From Candidatus Poseidoniales archaeon (GTDB lineage Archaea; Thermoplasmatota; Poseidoniia; Poseidoniales; Poseidoniaceae), in contig DUCL01000013.1 of assembly GCA_012959845.1 (NCBI GenBank), positions 1 through 8,321 of the forward strand: a stretch of 8,321 bases of DNA, read 5' to 3'. How positions within the stretch are numbered: position 1 is the first letter of the stretch; each line of letters opens with the position of its first letter. Below, piece by piece: positions 7,901 through 8,321 of the stretch. The translations under genes and the position numbers were made by a program. Below the pieces are notes generated by a model. It saw nothing but the letters and a program-made list of their open reading frames with translations, was not told the origin of the DNA and searched no databases.

Positions 7901-8321
7901 CAGTCAATATGCTTGCAATTGAGCAATATGACCATTGTCAAGAGCGCCTCGATGGAATGAAGGATGATTTCAAAACTCTACAGGCTAGACGTAAACACCT
8001 ATTGGATGTAACAGAACAATTAGAATCACAAAGAAAGGAACGCTTGTTAGGAGTATTGGAGAAGGTCAATGAGAATTTCAAGGTTGCATATGAAGCATTG
8101 AGCGATGGAGGCCGAGGCGAATTATTCCTTGAAAATCCAAAAGAACCTTTCAAGGGTGGTCTAGAGTTATGGGCGCAACCACGCGGAAAATCTGCTAAGG
8201 TCACACGGCATCAATTATCTGGTGGTGAGCAATCAATGGCAGCACTGGCTTTGATTTTCGCAATTCAAGATTATGACCCGAGCCCATTCTACTACTTCGA
8301 TGAAGTAGATCAAAATCTCGA
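4927..8321 (+). CDS. smc: Chromosome segregation protein SMC (condensin ATPase), 3' end outside window
   Basis: ATPase that dimerises through its hinge and compacts and segregates the chromosome, usually with ScpA/ScpB-type partners. 1131 codons are visible, in one unbroken frame. The N-terminal head has Walker A, G-P-N-G-S-G-K-S, at 31-38, an arginine (R57) at the place of the SMC arginine finger, and the Q-loop glutamine Q152 in L-Q-G-D-V-T-K-L. Heptad-rich, Glu/Lys/Gln-rich coiled coil covers about 175-530. The hinge at about 530-680 shows R-G-I-I-G-T-I-A-E-L and the glycine-rich end G-D-V-T-E-T-G-G-A-M-I-G-G-S. The return coil runs to about 1020. The C-terminal head has the signature L-S-G-G-E-Q at 1097-1102 and Walker B F-Y-Y-F-D-E at 1121-1126, then V-D-Q-N-L as the window ends. 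Only the last few dozen residues should be missing (SMCs are near 1150-1200). Y-Y-F-D-E-V-D resembles archaeal SMC. The long hinge and length rule out Rad50 or SbcC. scpA/scpB, if linked, would lie to the right. Confidence 0.96.
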   Translation, partial: MYLKALEVCNFKSFKGEVTVPLDRGFTAITGPNGSGKSNCGDAIQFVLGPRSNKVIRAQNSKDLIFNGGKNNKPARSCSVTLVFANPKLSNGRRRLPLDSEEVRLSRTVRLTKANNVVTQYLLDGAESSQKSFHRLLGAANARPDGYNIVLQGDVTKLAKMTSKERRKVLDGVAGVTSYDDEIRKADKQRDQVEGYIERIAMLEEEQKGRLKELRKEKDLAIKVRDLVAELTESRVISYQAKYASQKSEIAYQVNEQSRYIAESNDLKDEVKQGSKVLLGLEDKIGELQKEIEALMGGDSNGLQQQIQQLQVTIATNGDLIRDAEEKDSEDKLELQDLLTSLQEANNSLSEFADSLTSARGDLESAKIAFKEAEQEEAAVSKLLESSGESTAQLLRNLSKATENVEICRKAMADAQSEVDRTAAQAEVIEEQLVAAQDAAEEARMAFEELELKGEEFGSADPEKDRVKLAKELHASQNAESRLTEESQLVENRLRETERKLISARNEMETRIGAKGLAGGSAAIIAARDRGELRGIIGTIAELCAPKDSSHDDALAAAIGGGMTSVVVENDEVAANAIKWLSEKRAGRATFLPLNRLANTRAAGKAVMVARKPGVIGFAYELLDYDPRIDIAVRFALRNTLIVDSMSTARANMGGVRLVTLRGDVTETGGAMIGGSKRKMSVSFGGRVQGANEVESLTAEVERLRLMSDTVNGALADARKVQLQVRAKINDLSDGEHATKQQEWRAELKQARTNHNKSLGTVADCERKLSTLESQASQTLTALDNGQKNFEQSELDRATAQTALEDASPAHLKERLHKAEVKRLEAQGLRNRAQDALGSGSDHRELLNNRVVEFGERITTIEVLIVSRSDKIDQMQAAIATDSIELTAKELERSEFLEENQGLENERVQLVEERASLRADLTQKSNDATSRTQMAEEIGRSLSLKQDTLDELLSEMSDAGIEPATSDITLPSVGDAEKKVRGIERRLEGYGPVNMLAIEQYDHCQERLDGMKDDFKTLQARRKHLLDVTEQLESQRKERLLGVLEKVNENFKVAYEALSDGGRGELFLENPKEPFKGGLELWAQPRGKSAKVTRHQLSGGEQSMAALALIFAIQDYDPSPFYYFDEVDQNL

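Noticed and set aside
8225..8321. Possible truncated or defective SMC
   Set aside because: The frame is intact through the signature and Walker B and is cut only by the window edge.

Overview
The window looks like a chromosomal stretch from a marine euryarchaeon-like organism, most plausibly Marine Group II/III (Poseidoniales or relatives). This is inference from three signs: an SMC of archaeal type, GAGG(T)-type ribosome binding sites combined with some genes that have no clear Shine-Dalgarno, and a sequon-rich secreted protein. No rRNA, tRNA or universally diagnostic archaeal gene is present, so the lineage is not proven. No mobile element, CRISPR array, rRNA or tRNA was recognised.

Layout: (1) Positions 1-1347 (+) hold the C-terminal part of a secreted or surface beta-sandwich protein with twelve N-glycosylation sequons; it enters from the left edge. 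(2) Positions 1357-2283 (+) hold a complete ketopantoate reductase (panE) for pantothenate/CoA synthesis, nine bases after the surface protein and probably co-transcribed with it. (3) Positions 2273-3901 (-) hold a complete L-aspartate oxidase (nadB) for de novo NAD synthesis, convergent with panE and overlapping its end by 11 bases. (4) Positions 3962-4750 (+) hold an unrecognised four-helix membrane protein, divergent from nadB, with a C-terminal DnaJ-like four-cysteine zinc-ribbon motif. (5) Positions 4751-4926 are a non-coding stretch with a T-tract terminator candidate, a TATA-like element framed by a 20-bp-spaced direct repeat, and a GC-rich hairpin. (6) From 4927 (+) an SMC chromosome-segregation ATPase runs off the right edge just after Walker B.

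The genes do not form one pathway. Two cofactor enzymes (CoA and NAD synthesis) meet tail to tail, flanked by cell-surface or membrane genes and by a genome-maintenance gene with its own upstream region. The parts least explained by known families are the membrane/zinc-ribbon protein and the structured region upstream of smc. I see no convincing new multi-gene system such as a defence island or biosynthetic cluster.
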